From Myxocyprinus asiaticus (lineage: Eukaryota > Chordata > Actinopteri > Cypriniformes > Catostomidae), in contig NC_059368.1 of the NCBI RefSeq assembly GCF_019703515.2, forward strand, positions 34,498,735 to 34,562,734: DNA of 64,000 nt. The letters run 5' to 3'. Positions 12,076-22,274 of this stretch are shown in pieces (position 1 is the first letter of the stretch; each line of letters begins with the position of its first letter). The notes under the pieces were generated by a model, which saw only the letters and a program-made list of their open reading frames with translations, was not told the origin of the DNA and did no database searches. Made by a program: the position numbers and the translations under genes.

Positions 12076-12605
12076 AGAGGCTTTTCCACTGCATGGTATT
12101 GCTTGACTCGACTCTGCTCACTTTTAGGGTGTTTTCCACTGTAGATAGTACCTGGTACTTGTTTTAGCACCACCTCAGTTGAGGTTCCAAGCGAGCTGAG
12201 CCGATACTAAATGTGACGTCAAAACCCTGCAGATCACTGATTGGTCAGAGAGAATCGTCACTACCAGCGCCACTGGATTTGCGACATGGGACATCAACCC
12301 GCTAGTTTTAAAGTAGGCAAAAGCGATAGCAGTATAATTTGTTCACGAGACTTTCGAATTGTAAAAAGAAATGGCTGTGCGCAAAACCACAGCGTGGTCA
12401 ATAAACGAGGTGCAGACCTTCCTCTCGTAAGTAGCCGAGGAGAGGATCCAACGAGAGCTGGATGGGGTGTCGCAACTATGACGATCAGCCTATAATCCCA
12501 CCCATGTTGAGGCTGCACTAAACTGCAATGGAAAAGCAAGCTCAGAAAAGTAATGCGAGCAGAGTCGAGTCGAGTCGAACCGTAACGTGCAGTGGAAAAG
12601 TGCCA
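12076..12605 (+). mobile_element. Harbinger-type non-autonomous DNA transposon, about 530 bp
   Basis: The ends are inverted repeats: GGCTTTTCCACTGCA near 12079, and TGCAGTGGAAAAGTGCC ending at about 12604. TTA lies on both sides (12073-12075 and 12606-12608), the 3-bp TSD of the PIF/Harbinger superfamily. The interior holds a remnant of the Myb/SANT-like second Harbinger protein. Subterminal CGAGTCGAGTCGA-type repeats are present near the right end. Confidence 0.7.
12371..12481 (+). pseudogene. Fragment of Harbinger Myb/SANT-like DNA-binding protein
   Basis: From the ATG at 12371 the frame reads MAVRKTTAWSINEVQTFLS, a stop (TAA, 12428-12430), then VAEERIQRELDGVSQL and a second stop (12479-12481). 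The pattern AWS..EV.TFL..VAEERIQRELDG is the start of the Myb/SANT-like domain encoded by the second gene of Harbinger elements, which helps recruit the transposase to DNA. The first stop falls where the family has a leucine. The rest of the domain and the transposase are missing. Confidence 0.65.
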
Positions 12606-12938
12606 TTAAATTCATTCTTCACTGTTTTATTCTGTTCTTTACCTTTTATTGGTTGTTTTTTTATGAATAATTTATTTGATGCTGCTCGTTATTGCTGTTC
12701 AGGTCACTGAATTTTCAAAATTTTCATGCCTGAAAAAATGGCAAGTTTGTCATTGCAAAAAGTATTGTTTGTACACAAAACGAATTGTGACTGTTCACTC
12801 CTGTTCATTTCTGTTTATTGCTGTTAGTTTTGTTTACTTTTTTTTATTTATTTATTTTTTTTATTTACTCCATTGAGTTATTGAGTTGAATTGGGATATT
12901 TGAAATAAAAGATAGGTAACAAAAATCGTACTCTAATT

Positions 12939-13310
12939 CAGGGGTGTCAAACTCATTTTAGGTCGAGGGCCGGATTGGAAAGAATGTCACTTTGTGCAGG
13001 CCGAATTACTTTATTTGTAATAAATTTGGAATCAACCAACTTGGACAGTGATAACTTGGATGTGGATTAAACAATACACAGAAATTGCTAATTTTTTATG
13101 TCATTTGTGAAAAACAGCACCAGCTTTACTAAGTCTTCAGAAGTTGAACCTTCTTAGGCCTCAGGACAAAAAAAAATAAAATAAAAAATAAAAAATGCAA
13201 CTATAATAATAGCCAAATAAAGGCTATCAAACAAAACCTTTGACATTCCATTGAATTTGAACATCAAACAATCCTTTTTCAACACAAGTTATGAGTTCAG
13301 TCAATTTGCA

Positions 13311-13345
<35 letters not shown>

Positions 13346-14526
13346 AAGAATCTTCTACAGTTGTAAACAATTTGCTTAATAAATTTGTGCCATCTTTCTT
13401 GAATATGTTATAAAGGGATACAATATTCATTGAATACAATAACAATCAAACAATATGTTAAATCTGATTCTCAGTCAGATCTATTCTCAGTCAATCAAAT
13501 TCTCAAAATTTGCAATAATGCATTACCTAATAATCATGAAATAATCAATGTTGTTTGAAGTCATGGAACACAGTCACTTTGCTTTTTAAGTCCTGCTACC
13601 TGATATCTCTTTTCTTCAACCATTGCGTCAACATCAGCGACCAGTTTTTGGGCAGTAGCTATTTTCATAATGATGTCTGTGTGTGAGCCGAGAATGCCGG
13701 TTGGACTTGTTAATGTACATTATGGAAAAAGCCTGCTCATGCAGATATGTAGTCCCGAACATGCAAAGAATTTTGGATGTAAAGTCTATCATTTTGGGGA
13801 GTGTCTGTCCTAGGTGTTGGTAGAATAAATACACACTTACTGTTGCGAACATATCTTTCAAAGAAGTGTTACACTGCAGTTCGATTAGTTCCATTTGGAG
13901 TTCATCTGGTACATCTGATGCGCTGACAGTAAATGGCACACGGAAGAGTGAGATATCTTTTTCAAATTCATTGAAGACCTGGAAGTGATTCTGAAATTCA
14001 ATTTGCAGTCCTTGTATCTTTCTTTGTATCTGTCCATGTTTCCGTTGTCGTGTGCTGTGTGCAAAGATTTTAAAGAGGGGAAATGAGCAAGGTTGCCCTG
14101 GAACAGTTGTGTCATCCACAGATCTAGTTTCTGTAATATTCAGTAATAACTTTGTTGTGGCCTTGAATCTTCGAATTGAGCATGTTTAAGTGCTCGATTA
14201 CATCTACCATGAAAGCAAGATCACAAACCCACTCTGGGTCATCCAGCTTTTCTTTCATGATCTGAGAATTAATGCATGAACGCAGTTCAAAGAAATTTTT
14301 GAGCACGGCTCCTATGCTCAACCAGCAAACTTCAGTGTGGTAAGGTAGACCACGATCAATGTTATTTGCAGACAATAAAAAGTCAAATTGTCGATGATTG
14401 AGCCCTTTTGCTCTGACACAATTAACAGTTTTGATCACCACAGCCATGACATTATCCATTTTCAGGCTCTTGCTACACAATACTTCTTGATGTATAATAC
14501 AATGAAAATTCCAGAATTTTTGCTTT
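12939..14526 (-). mobile_element. hAT transposon, truncated at its 5' side
   Basis: The right end of the element as read on the minus strand is at 12939, where CAGGGGTGTCAAACTC begins, a characteristic hAT terminal inverted repeat. The coding remnant on the minus strand (13634-14526) is the C-terminal half of a hAT transposase. The N-terminal half and other terminus are missing: near 14527 the homology stops and the LTR-like element to the right begins. Because the other end is lost, no TSD can be checked. Confidence 0.8.
13634..14526 (-). pseudogene. hAT transposase C-terminal half, frameshifted
   Basis: The stretch FHCIIHQEVLCSKSLKMDNV (right end) through GLPYHTEVCWLSIGAVLKNF matches the catalytic-domain region of hAT transposases of the GTF2IRD2/ZBED-like group. 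Downstream, QIEFQNHFQVFNEFEKDIS, DELQMELIELQCNTSL and FGTTYLHEQAFSIM correspond to the end of the core and the C-terminal dimerisation domain (ELIELQ...FG..Y.CE..FS.M). At least two frameshifts are needed, near 14120 and near 14020. Only the second half of the protein is present. These transposases domesticate repeatedly, but this copy is clearly broken. Confidence 0.82.
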
Positions 14527-15020
14527 GGATTCTCTTTCTGGATTTTACTCACCTGTTTCTCATTAATTCAGCTATTTAAGACTCACTCTCACTCTCTCTC
14601 ATGGCAAAGTCTTGTTTTGCCCTGGCTGACATTTCTGAGCATTACCTGTGTTACTACCTTGCCTGTGTACGATCCTGGACTGTTTACCCTGTTTTGACCT
14701 GCCTGCCTACTGTTACTGCTTTGTTTATGTGGATTTAACCTGTGAATGTCTGCCGCCTGCCTTAACCTCTTGTCTGTTTATCGACTACTCTCTGGATTGC
14801 CTTGGATATTACTGTTGCTGGTGTTTGACCCCTGCCTGTCTGTATTACTACGTTTATTGTTATTAAAAGCTGCACATGGATCTCAACTCCGTTGACTCAT
14901 TATTACAGAAGACTTCGCCACAAACCGATCCAGCGGTTTTTTCAACTAACCACCGAGGTCTCAACTCCTTCATCGAACCCAGCGGCAGACCCGGCCTCAT
15001 CTAGAACAATTCACTGCACC

Positions 15021-15752
15021 ATGGATCTAGCAGTGTTCTTTGTTCAACTAAGCCAGGCGGACTTATCAATGAGGGAGTACTCCCATTTCTTTTCCACCGT
15101 TGCCGCCCACACTGGTTTTGATGATGCCGCTCTGAAATCCATATACCGGATCGGACTCACAGCATGCCAGTGGAGGAAATTGCCAGACTCCAGAGACTAC
15201 ATGTGGGAGGTATATGTGAGGCAAGTACTCGACACACTCACCACAGAAGATCCTCCTCTCACAATCCTGGTTCCAGCTTCCGAGTCAGCCATGTCTGAGT
15301 CTGCTCCACACCATGTCATAGCCACATCTGAGTCTGCTCCAGGCCACGTCACAGCCATGCCTCAGCCTGCTCCATGCCATGTCACAGCCACACCACAGCC
15401 TGCTCCATGCCATGTCACAGCCACGCCTCACCCTGCTCCATGCCATGTCACAGCCATGCCTCATCCTGCTCCATGCCATGTCACAGCCAAATCTCAGCCT
15501 GCTCAATGCAATGTCACAGCAATGCCTCAGTCTGCTCCATGCCATGTCACAGCCACGTCTGAGTCTGTTCCATGGCATGTCACAGTCAAATCTAAGTCAC
15601 TCTCACTCTCTCTCATGGCAAAGTCTTGTTTTGCCCTGGCTGACATTTCTGAGCGTTACCTGTGTTACTACCTTGCCTGTGTACGATCCTGGACTATTTA
15701 CCCTGTTTTGACCTGCCTGCCTACTGTTACTGCTTTGTTTACGTGGATATAA
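15021..15752 (+). CDS. Gag-like open frame with 11-residue repeats
   Basis: An uninterrupted frame from the ATG at 15021 (MDLAVFFVQLSQADLSM; the frame is open from 14892). The first 80 or so residues (LSMREYSHFFSTVAAHTGFDDAALKSIYRIGL) resemble the helical capsid-type region of fish LTR-retrotransposon Gag proteins. About nine copies of an 11-residue unit follow, of the form PQPAPCHVTAT. The frame then runs into the right LTR and stops at 15750-15752, so its last 50 residues are LTR-derived. It lacks a zinc knuckle, protease and polymerase. It could be translated, but nothing shows that it is. Confidence 0.5.
   Translation: MDLAVFFVQLSQADLSMREYSHFFSTVAAHTGFDDAALKSIYRIGLTACQWRKLPDSRDYMWEVYVRQVLDTLTTEDPPLTILVPASESAMSESAPHHVIATSESAPGHVTAMPQPAPCHVTATPQPAPCHVTATPHPAPCHVTAMPHPAPCHVTAKSQPAQCNVTAMPQSAPCHVTATSESVPWHVTVKSKSLSLSLMAKSCFALADISERYLCYYLACVRSWTIYPVLTCLPTVTALFTWI
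15288..15590 (+). repeat. 33-bp coding minisatellite
   Basis: About nine imperfect 33-bp units contain 'gctccatgccatgtcacagcc'-like text. Because the period is a multiple of three, the reading frame is kept through all units, giving the 11-residue repeat above. Confidence 0.9.
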
Positions 15753-15918
15753 CCTGTGAATGTCTGCCGCCTGCCCTGAACTCTTGTCTGTTTATCGACT
15801 ACTCTCTGGATTGCCTTGGATATTACTGTTGCTGGTGTTTGACCCCTGCCTGTCTATATTACTACATTTATTGCTATTAAAAGCTGCACATGTATCTCAA
15901 CTCCATTGATTCAACATT

Positions 15919-15921
<3 letters not shown>

Positions 15922-15956
<35 letters not shown>
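15922..15956. repeat. TA microsatellite
   Basis: A pure TA run between the end of the LTR-like element and the first base of the next Tc1 terminus. Confidence 0.95.
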
Positions 15957-15959
<3 letters not shown>

Positions 15960-16573
15960 TGAATCCGGAAGTATTCACAGCGATTCACTTTTTCCACATT
16001 TTGTTATGTTACAGCCTTATTCCAAAATGGATTAAATTCATTATTTTCCTCAAAATTCAACAAACAATACCCCATAATGACAACGTGAAAGAAGTTTGTT
16101 TGAAATCTTTGCAAATTTATTAAAAATAAAAAACGAAAAAATCACATGTACATAAGTATTCACAGCCTTTGCCATGACACTCAAAATTGAGCTCAGGTGC
16201 ATCCTGTTTCCACTGATCATCCTTGAGATGTTTCTACAACTTGATTGGAGCCCACCTGTGGTAAATTCAGTTGATTGGACATGATTTGGAAAGGCACACA
16301 CCTGTCTATATGAGGTCCCACAGTTAACAGTGCATGTCAGAGTACAAACCAAGCCATGAAGTCCAAGGAATTGTCTGTAGACTTCCGAGACAGGATTGTA
16401 TCGAGGCACAGATCTGGGGAAGGGTACAGAAAAATTTCTGCAGCATTGAAGGTCCCAATGAGCACAGTGGCCTCCATCATCCATAAATGGAAGAAGTTTG
16501 GAACCACCAGGACTCTTCCTAGAGCTGGCCACCTGGCCAAACTGAGTGATCAGGGGTGAAGGGCCTTAGTCAG
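15957..16573 (+). mobile_element. Tc1-like transposon, left part only
   Basis: It starts CAGTGAATCCGGAAGTATTC at 15957, preceded by TA. It is the same family as the full copy at 43815-45376: the long inverted repeat, the inner direct repeat (cataagtattcacagcc near 16150) and the transposase start all match. Homology stops within the transposase at about 16573, where a different sequence begins. The other end is absent, so the copy is inactive. Confidence 0.88.
16356..16573 (+). pseudogene. N-terminal fragment of Tc1 transposase
   Basis: MKSKELSVDFRDRIVSRHRSG begins the paired-type helix-turn-helix DNA-binding domain (GEGYRKISAALKVPMSTVASIIHKWKKFG). The frame ends at a TGA (16557-16559) shortly after LPRAGHLAKLSDQG. 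The catalytic domain is missing. Confidence 0.9.
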
Positions 16574-16947
16574 TGTAGGGCCTTGGCCCACTCAAAATGG
16601 AAGCAGAGACCGCATGGCCTTTTGTTCTATAATCAAAGGAGAGACATTGAACTCAGTTTCCCAGGATCCTTCACAAATTCACAACTGGATGCGAAGTCCC
16701 GCCCATGGACCCAGTCTCAAACGCCATTGGTCGAAAGCGGCCTACGACCAATGACGTCATCTTGTCAATAAAACCAGCAGACAGATGTAGTTCGGCCTCT
16801 CTGTGCTAAGCTCTGCCTGGCTGTTAAGGGACATCTGTACTATGCACGTACTGAAGGAGTTTTCCCTCCGTTTTGGACTGAGAACAAAGAGACCACGTTT
16901 TTCTAACCTCACCATTTGGCCAAAGTAGAGTAAGATTAACTTTCAGA
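16574..16947 (+). mobile_element. Candidate solo LTR or promoter-bearing repeat
   Basis: The segment starts TGTAGGGCC directly at the Tc1 breakpoint. It contains an orderly set of promoter-like sites: an inverted CCAAT (attgg, about 16726), CCAAT (16748-16752) overlapping a perfect CRE TGACGTCA (16752-16759), and an A/T box (tcaataaaac, 16765-16774). This is what an LTR U3/R region looks like, but I see no matching second copy or TSD. Confidence 0.35.
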
Positions 16948-16948
16948 T

Positions 16949-19900
16949 GGAAAAATCAAATCAAAATCAAATCAAATCACTTTATTTTCACACAGCTATA
17001 TACACAAGTGCAATGGTGTGTGAAATTATTGGGTGCAGTTCCGATCAACATAGCAGTTGTGACAGTGATGAGACATAGGTGAGACATATACCAATTTACA
17101 ATAACATCAAATTAACACAGCACAATTAAACATCTGTTATACACATAATTACACTCAACAATATACAAATAATAACATACACTGTACAGTATACAATACG
17201 CACTATATAGTTACACATTATTCAATAAAAATAAAAATATAAAAATATATATAAAAAAAGGATATATATATGTAGAATGTACAGTATTGTACTGTATTGA
17301 TATTCAGGCTGTCGGTTGATAGTCAGTTGTTAAGAGAGAATATAATATAATAATAATATAATTTATGACAGTCTGGTGTGAGATATAAGAGTAAGGGTAA
17401 TAAAGTGCAGTGCTGATGTATTTGATCGTGGGAGATCAAGAGTCCAGAAGTCTGATTGCTTGGGGGAAGAAGCTATCATGGAGTCGGCTGGTGCAGGTCC
17501 TGATGCTGCGATACCGCCTGCCTGATGGTAGCAGTGAGAACAGCCCGTGGCTCGGGTGGCTGGAGTCTCTGATGATCCTCCGAGCTTTTTTCACACACCG
17601 CCTGGTATATATTTCCTGGAGGGAGGGAAGCTCACCTCCGATGATGTGTCTGGCAGTTCGCACCACCCTTTGCAGTGCTTTGCGGTTGTGGGCAGTGCTA
17701 TTGCCGTACCAGGCGGAGATGCAGCCAGTCAGGATGCTCTCCACAGTGCAGGTGTAGAACCGTGTGAGGATGTGGCGGTTCATTCCAAACTTCCTCAGCC
17801 ATCTCAGGAAGAAGAGGCGCTGATGAGCCTTCTTCACAACGACTTCAGTGTGGATGGACCATGTGAGTTCCTCAGAGATGTGGACACCCAGGAACTTGAA
17901 GCTGCTGACTCTCTCCACTGGTGCTCCATTGATGGTGATGGGACTGTGTTCCCTATCTTTTCTTCTGAAGTCCACCACAAGCTCCTTTGTCTTACTGACG
18001 TTGAGGGAGTGGTTGTGCTCCTGACACCAGTGTGTCAGAGTGTGCACCTCCTCTCTGTAGGCTGTTTCATCATTGTCAGTGATCAGACCTACCACCGTTC
18101 TGTCATCAGCAAATTTAATGATGGCATTGGAGCTATGTGTTGCCACACAGTCATGTGTGTACAGGGAATACAGGACTGGGCTGAGAACACAGCCCTGTGG
18201 GGCTCCAGTGTTGAGGGTCAGTGAGGAGGAGATGTTGCTGCCTATTCTAACCACCTGGCGTCTGCTTGACAGGAAGTCCAGGATCCAGCTGCACAGCGAG
18301 CTGTTTAAGCCCAGAGCCCGTAGTTTCTCATCTAGCTTGGAGGGCACTATGGTGTTGAATGCTGAGCTGTAGTCTACAAACAGCATTCTCACATAAGTGT
18401 CCTTTTTTTCCAGGTGGGAGAGAGCAGTGTGTATTGTAGATGCAATGGCATTATCAGTGGAGCGGTTGTTTCGGTAAGCAAACTGCAATGGGTCAAGAGA
18501 GAGAGGCGATACAGAGCAGATGTAATCTCTGATTAGTCTCTCAAAGCATTTGCTGATGATGGGGGTCAGAGCAACAGAATGCCAGTCATTTAAGCAAGTT
18601 ATTTTTGATTGCTTTGGAACAGGCACAATGGTGGACGTTTTAAAGCATGTGGGAACTACAGACAAAGAGAGGGAAAGGTTGAAAATGTCCGTAAAAACAC
18701 CAGCCAGCTGGTTCGCGCATGCTCCGATGACGCGGCCCAGAATGCCGTCTGGGCCCGCGGCTTTGCGGATATTCACCCGTCGGAAGGATCGGGTTACATC
18801 CGCTACAGAGACAGAGAGTGAACTATCCTCTGTAGCTTCAGCCGCGAGAGCTCTCTCCGCGAGGGCGGTGTTATTTCCCTCGAAACGAGCATAAAAAGTA
18901 TTTAGCTCATCCGGTAGAGAGGCAGCGGTGTTCATGGCGGAGTTTTTATTCCCTTTAAAGTCCGTGATGATGTTAATTCCCTGCCACATGCTTCTAGAGT
19001 TGGTGGTGTTGAACTGTCCTTCAATCTTGCTCCTGTACTGGCGTTTTGCAGTTCTGAGGGCATAACTGGCTTGTTTATGCTCCTCCGCGTTCCCGGAATT
19101 AAAAGCGGAGGTCCGCACATTAAGTGCCGCGCAAACATCGCTATTAATCCATGGCTTCTGATTCGGATAGATCCGTATTGTTCTGGTCGGAACCACGTCC
19201 TCTATGCACGTTCTGATGAAACACATTACGCTATCAGCGTAAAGCTCGATGTCGTCATCAGAGGCGGACCGGAACATCTCCCAGTCCGTGTGATCAAAAC
19301 AGTCTTGTAGCGTAGAGTCTGATTGGTCCGACCAGCACTGGATCGTTCTGAGGGTGGGTGCTTCCTGTTTCAATTTCTGCCTTTAAGCGGGCAGAAGCAG
19401 AATGGAAGAGTGGTCCGATTTGCCAAATGGTGGGCGGGGGATGGATTTGAAGCCATCCCGGAACGGAGAGTAGCAATGGTCCAAAACCCGGTCCCCTCGT
19501 GTGTTGAAACTAATGTGCTGGTGATATTTTGGTGCGACTGATTTTAAACTGGCTTTATTAAAGTCCCCGGTCACAATGAACGCAGCCTCAGGGTGCGCGG
19601 TTTCCTGCTCACTTATAATCCCGTACAGTTCCTTGAGTGCCCGGTCTGTGTCGGCTTGTGGGGGAATGTACACAGCAGTGATAATGACCGCTGTGAATTC
19701 CCTCGGTAGCCAGAATGGTCGACATAGAAGCATGAGAAATTCCAGATCAGGAGAGCAGAAAGACTCGATAGAATGTACGTTCCTCTGATCACACCAGGAT
19801 TTCTTGATCATAAAACATACACCACCTCCTCTGCTTTTACCTGAGAGGTCTTTCACTCTGTCTGCTCGGTGCACGGAGAACCCCGCGGGTTCAATGGCTG

Positions 19901-20372
19901 AGTCTGGAATCTCCGCAGACATCCAAGTTTCCGTAAGGCAGATAATGCAGCAGTCCCTTGTATCTCGTTGGAAAGAGATCCGCGCTTTCAGCTCGCAGAG
20001 CTTGTTATCTAGAGACTGAACATTTGCCAGTAGAATAGTGGGTAGCGGGGGTCGATTTGCGCGGCGTCTTACTCTGATGAGAAAGCCGGCTCTGTTTCCC
20101 CTTTTCCTCCTGCGTTTCCGCGGCCGTGCTGTCCAGACAAAGGGCTCCGCTTGCGTGTTTGTAAACAGCGGGTCGGCATTGAGGAATGTGAAGTCCGGTT
20201 TAGGATGTGAGATTGCTGAACCAATGTCCAAAAGTGTTTGTCTGTCATAGACAATAAGGCAGACAACATCCAAGACAAAAAACATAAGAATTGTGAACAA
20301 AACAAACAAAACATTACTATGTTGTGTCGGAGCTCGCAACGCAGCAGCCATACTCGGCGCCATCTTGAGTCC
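16949..20372 (-). mobile_element. Rex1/Babar-like LINE, nearly full length
   Basis: A minus-strand non-LTR retrotransposon of about 3.4 kb. Its 3' end (left) is a series of TGATTTGATTTGAT-type repeats following an AATAAAGTGA stretch, the short-repeat tail typical of CR1-group LINEs rather than poly-A. The same 3' UTR recurs at 63243-64000. The 5' end (right) lies near 20372, upstream of an AUG in a 'ggcgccgagtatggctg' context. One long frame encodes APE endonuclease and RT. A related repeat without the LINE lies at about 21655, which helps fix the 5' boundary. Confidence 0.85.
17436..20363 (-). pseudogene. LINE APE endonuclease-reverse transcriptase, one internal stop
   Basis: A single reading frame of about 975 codons is broken only by a TAA at 19383-19385, between the APE and RT domains (…ILLLPA, stop, RQKLKQEAPT…). 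The N-terminus MAPSMAAALRAPTQHSN is followed by a hydrophobic stretch, then a basic KRRRKR segment. The APE domain runs from LLANVQSLDNK through CLTETWM, YIPPQA, TGDFN and KSDHSS. RT motifs include [44 protein letters not shown] and the catalytic FADD (18102-18113). The C-terminal region SWYGNS...RIIRD..HPSHGLFSLLPSGRRYR is typical of Rex1/Babar-like fish LINEs. The stop differs by one base from a tyrosine codon. Full-length protein cannot be made unless the stop is read through. Confidence 0.92.
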
Positions 20373-20841
20373 AATTTAGTCCTATGTATACATATAAATG
20401 GTGCCATCCAAAGTGCATTTGAACAGCAGTGAAACACTTTCTTATGTGTGTTACATTAATACAAGCAGACAGAGAAGTACATTTGGAGCAGAAGAAATAT
20501 AAATAAATCTTGTGTAAATTGTCAGCTTTATGCTAAGCTAAAATGCTATTTCTAGCCATTTTACATGCACATGTTACCAGGCACGAAACAACACTGCATA
20601 AGATATTTAGGTTTTTCAGAGAATTTATTTTTAACATGTGTATTTTGTCTTACTGTACTGGCAGAGTTTTTATAGTCAAAACAAGTCAAAAAATCTACCA
20701 GTGCTGAAGAAGTAATCCAAAGTATTTAGAATACATTACTGACCTCGAGTAATCTAACGGAATATGTTACAAATGACATTTTACAGCATGTATTCTGTAA
20801 TCTGTAGTGGAATACATTTAAAAAGTAACCTTCCCAACCCT
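20373..20841. mobile_element. hAT-type non-autonomous element, right part (copy A)
   Basis: It matches about 21675-22266 of copy B over its whole length and ends in the same terminus, CCTTCCCAACCCTG. Its left part is missing where the LINE lies. It lacks a block present in copy B (about 21878-22020). Confidence 0.8.
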
Positions 20842-21134
20842 GACCATAGAATATGTTTATTTTATGTTACGAGCATTCAAACAAACACAGAAGTATACAA
20901 GTTTACTGTCCATATCCACACACTGTGTATACTCACGGCAAAACTAAGAAACTCACCAATTCTGCTGTTGTGCTGCTGCTGCTATGGAGAGAGAGACTGG
21001 CTAAGTGCTTGTCGTTTGTCTAAAATAGCTGCTCAAATAGTCTTTTCAAACACATGATAAAATAAATGTATTTAACGGGCATTCAAATAAACACAGAGGT
21101 ATTATAATACAAGTTTATAGCGCATATCTACACA
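20842..21134. other. Spacer with short duplication, no gene
   Basis: About 80 bp at 20848-20930 (gcattcaaacaaacacagaag...) recurs at about 21056-21140 (gcattcaaataaacacagagg...). The two hAT-type copies therefore sit in duplicated surroundings. No coding signal is seen. Confidence 0.5.
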
Positions 21135-21142
21135 TTGGTATA

Positions 21143-22266
21143 CAGGGTTGGGGAGTAATGGAATACATGTAGTGGGATTACTGTAGAAAAGCTCTTTGTT
21201 CGGGGCAATGGAGGAGTCAGGAGACAACGAAACAGGTTCAAGATCAGTTCTTTTATTAACAGTATTGTTACACACACACGACGGTAACCGTCGTTATGAA
21301 TATAAAATAAACTCAGAAGCTCTGTCTGATGTAGCTTTCTGGTCACTCTCTCTCTCCCTCTGATGCACTGGCGGGCCTTTTAAGTCTCACTCTGCCATCA
21401 CTATAATGAGAGACAGGTGTTAGAGATAATTATGAGCCAGGTGACAAGCCTTACTGCACTCCCTCTCCCGCAGATCGACACATGACCATGCCCCTTATGC
21501 CACAATTATGTATAAGTAACTGTATTCCACTACAGTTACAATTTAAATCATTGGTAATTAGAATAAAGTTACATTCAAAAAGTATTTTGATTACTGAAGA
21601 GATTACTTTTTTTATGCATTTTATTGTCATTTGTTTCATTTAATATTTAGTCCTTTCAGATGGAAAACATTTATACATATAAATGATGCGATCCAAAGTG
21701 CATTTGAACGGCAGTGAAACACTTTCTTAGGATGTGTTACATTCATACGAGCAGACAGAGAAGAAAGTTTGAAGTAAATTTGTAGCAGAAGAAATAGAAA
21801 TAAACCTTGTGTAAATTGTCAGCTTTACACAAAGCTAAAATGCTATTTCTAGCCATTTTACATGCACGTTACCAGGCACGATCGTATTTTATTACATAAT
21901 TTCTTTTTTTCTAGTAAGACATTTGATATTAGGGCAAAACTCGTATTCTTGATGATAATTTTTTATTGTTTTCCTGTAAAAATGTCTAAAACAAGATCAA
22001 TTTGATTGATCTTGTTTTAGAAACAACACTGCATAAGATATTTAGGTTTTTCAGAGAATGTATTTTTAACGTGTATTTTGTCTTACTGTACTGGCAGAGT
22101 TTTTATAGTCAAAACAAGTGAAAAAATCTAATCCAAGTAATCCAAAGTATTTAGAATACGTTACTGACCTTGAGTAATCTAACGGAATATGTTACAAATT
22201 ACATTTTGCAGCATGTATTTTGTAATCTGTAGTGGATACATTTCAAAAGTAACCCTCCCAACCCTG
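21143..22266. mobile_element. hAT-type non-autonomous element with perfect 8-bp TSD (copy B)
   Basis: It begins CAGGGTTGGGGAG (21143) and ends CTCCCAACCCTG (22266), which are inverted repeats. TTGGTATA lies immediately outside both ends (21135-21142 and 22267-22274), a perfect 8-bp TSD as expected for hAT. A 323-bp solo LTR interrupts it at 21182-21504. No transposase remnant is visible, so it must have been mobilised in trans. Confidence 0.88.
21182..21504 (-). mobile_element. Solo LTR inserted in the hAT-type element
   Basis: On the minus strand it runs TGTGGCATAAGGGG ... TTTTCTACA, that is TG...CA. It carries a TTAAAAGG TATA-like box (about 21376-21383) and an AATAAA signal (about 21252-21257) in the right order for an LTR. 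It is flanked by ATTAC and ATTAT (21177-21181, 21505-21509), a 5-bp duplication with one mismatch. No internal retroelement sequence adjoins, so recombination between two LTRs is the likely origin. The superfamily is uncertain. Confidence 0.75.
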
Positions 22267-22274
22267 TTGGTATA

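Larger units (their letters stand above)
14527..15922 (+). mobile_element. LTR-like retroelement with short gag-like internal region
   Basis: Two direct repeats of about 330 bp frame the element, at about 14580-14908 and 15594-15922. They differ at about 15 positions by eye and end alike in ATTACA. Each carries ATTAAAA, usable as a poly-A signal, about 45 bp before its end. The left repeat appears to extend further left, to about 14527 (ttactcacctgtttctcatt), while the right one is cut short against the minisatellite. The internal region of about 700 bp holds one gag-like frame and no pol. It is best read as a non-autonomous Gypsy-type derivative, although a tandem duplication cannot be excluded. 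Confidence 0.6.

Noticed and set aside
15288..15590. CRISPR-like array (regular repeats)
   Set aside because: Units are contiguous 33-bp repeats without unique spacers, in a eukaryotic LTR-like element. This is a coding minisatellite.
17547..18224. 225-residue open frame on the + strand
   Set aside because: It lies opposite the LINE RT frame and has no domain. It is a shadow of the minus-strand coding sequence.
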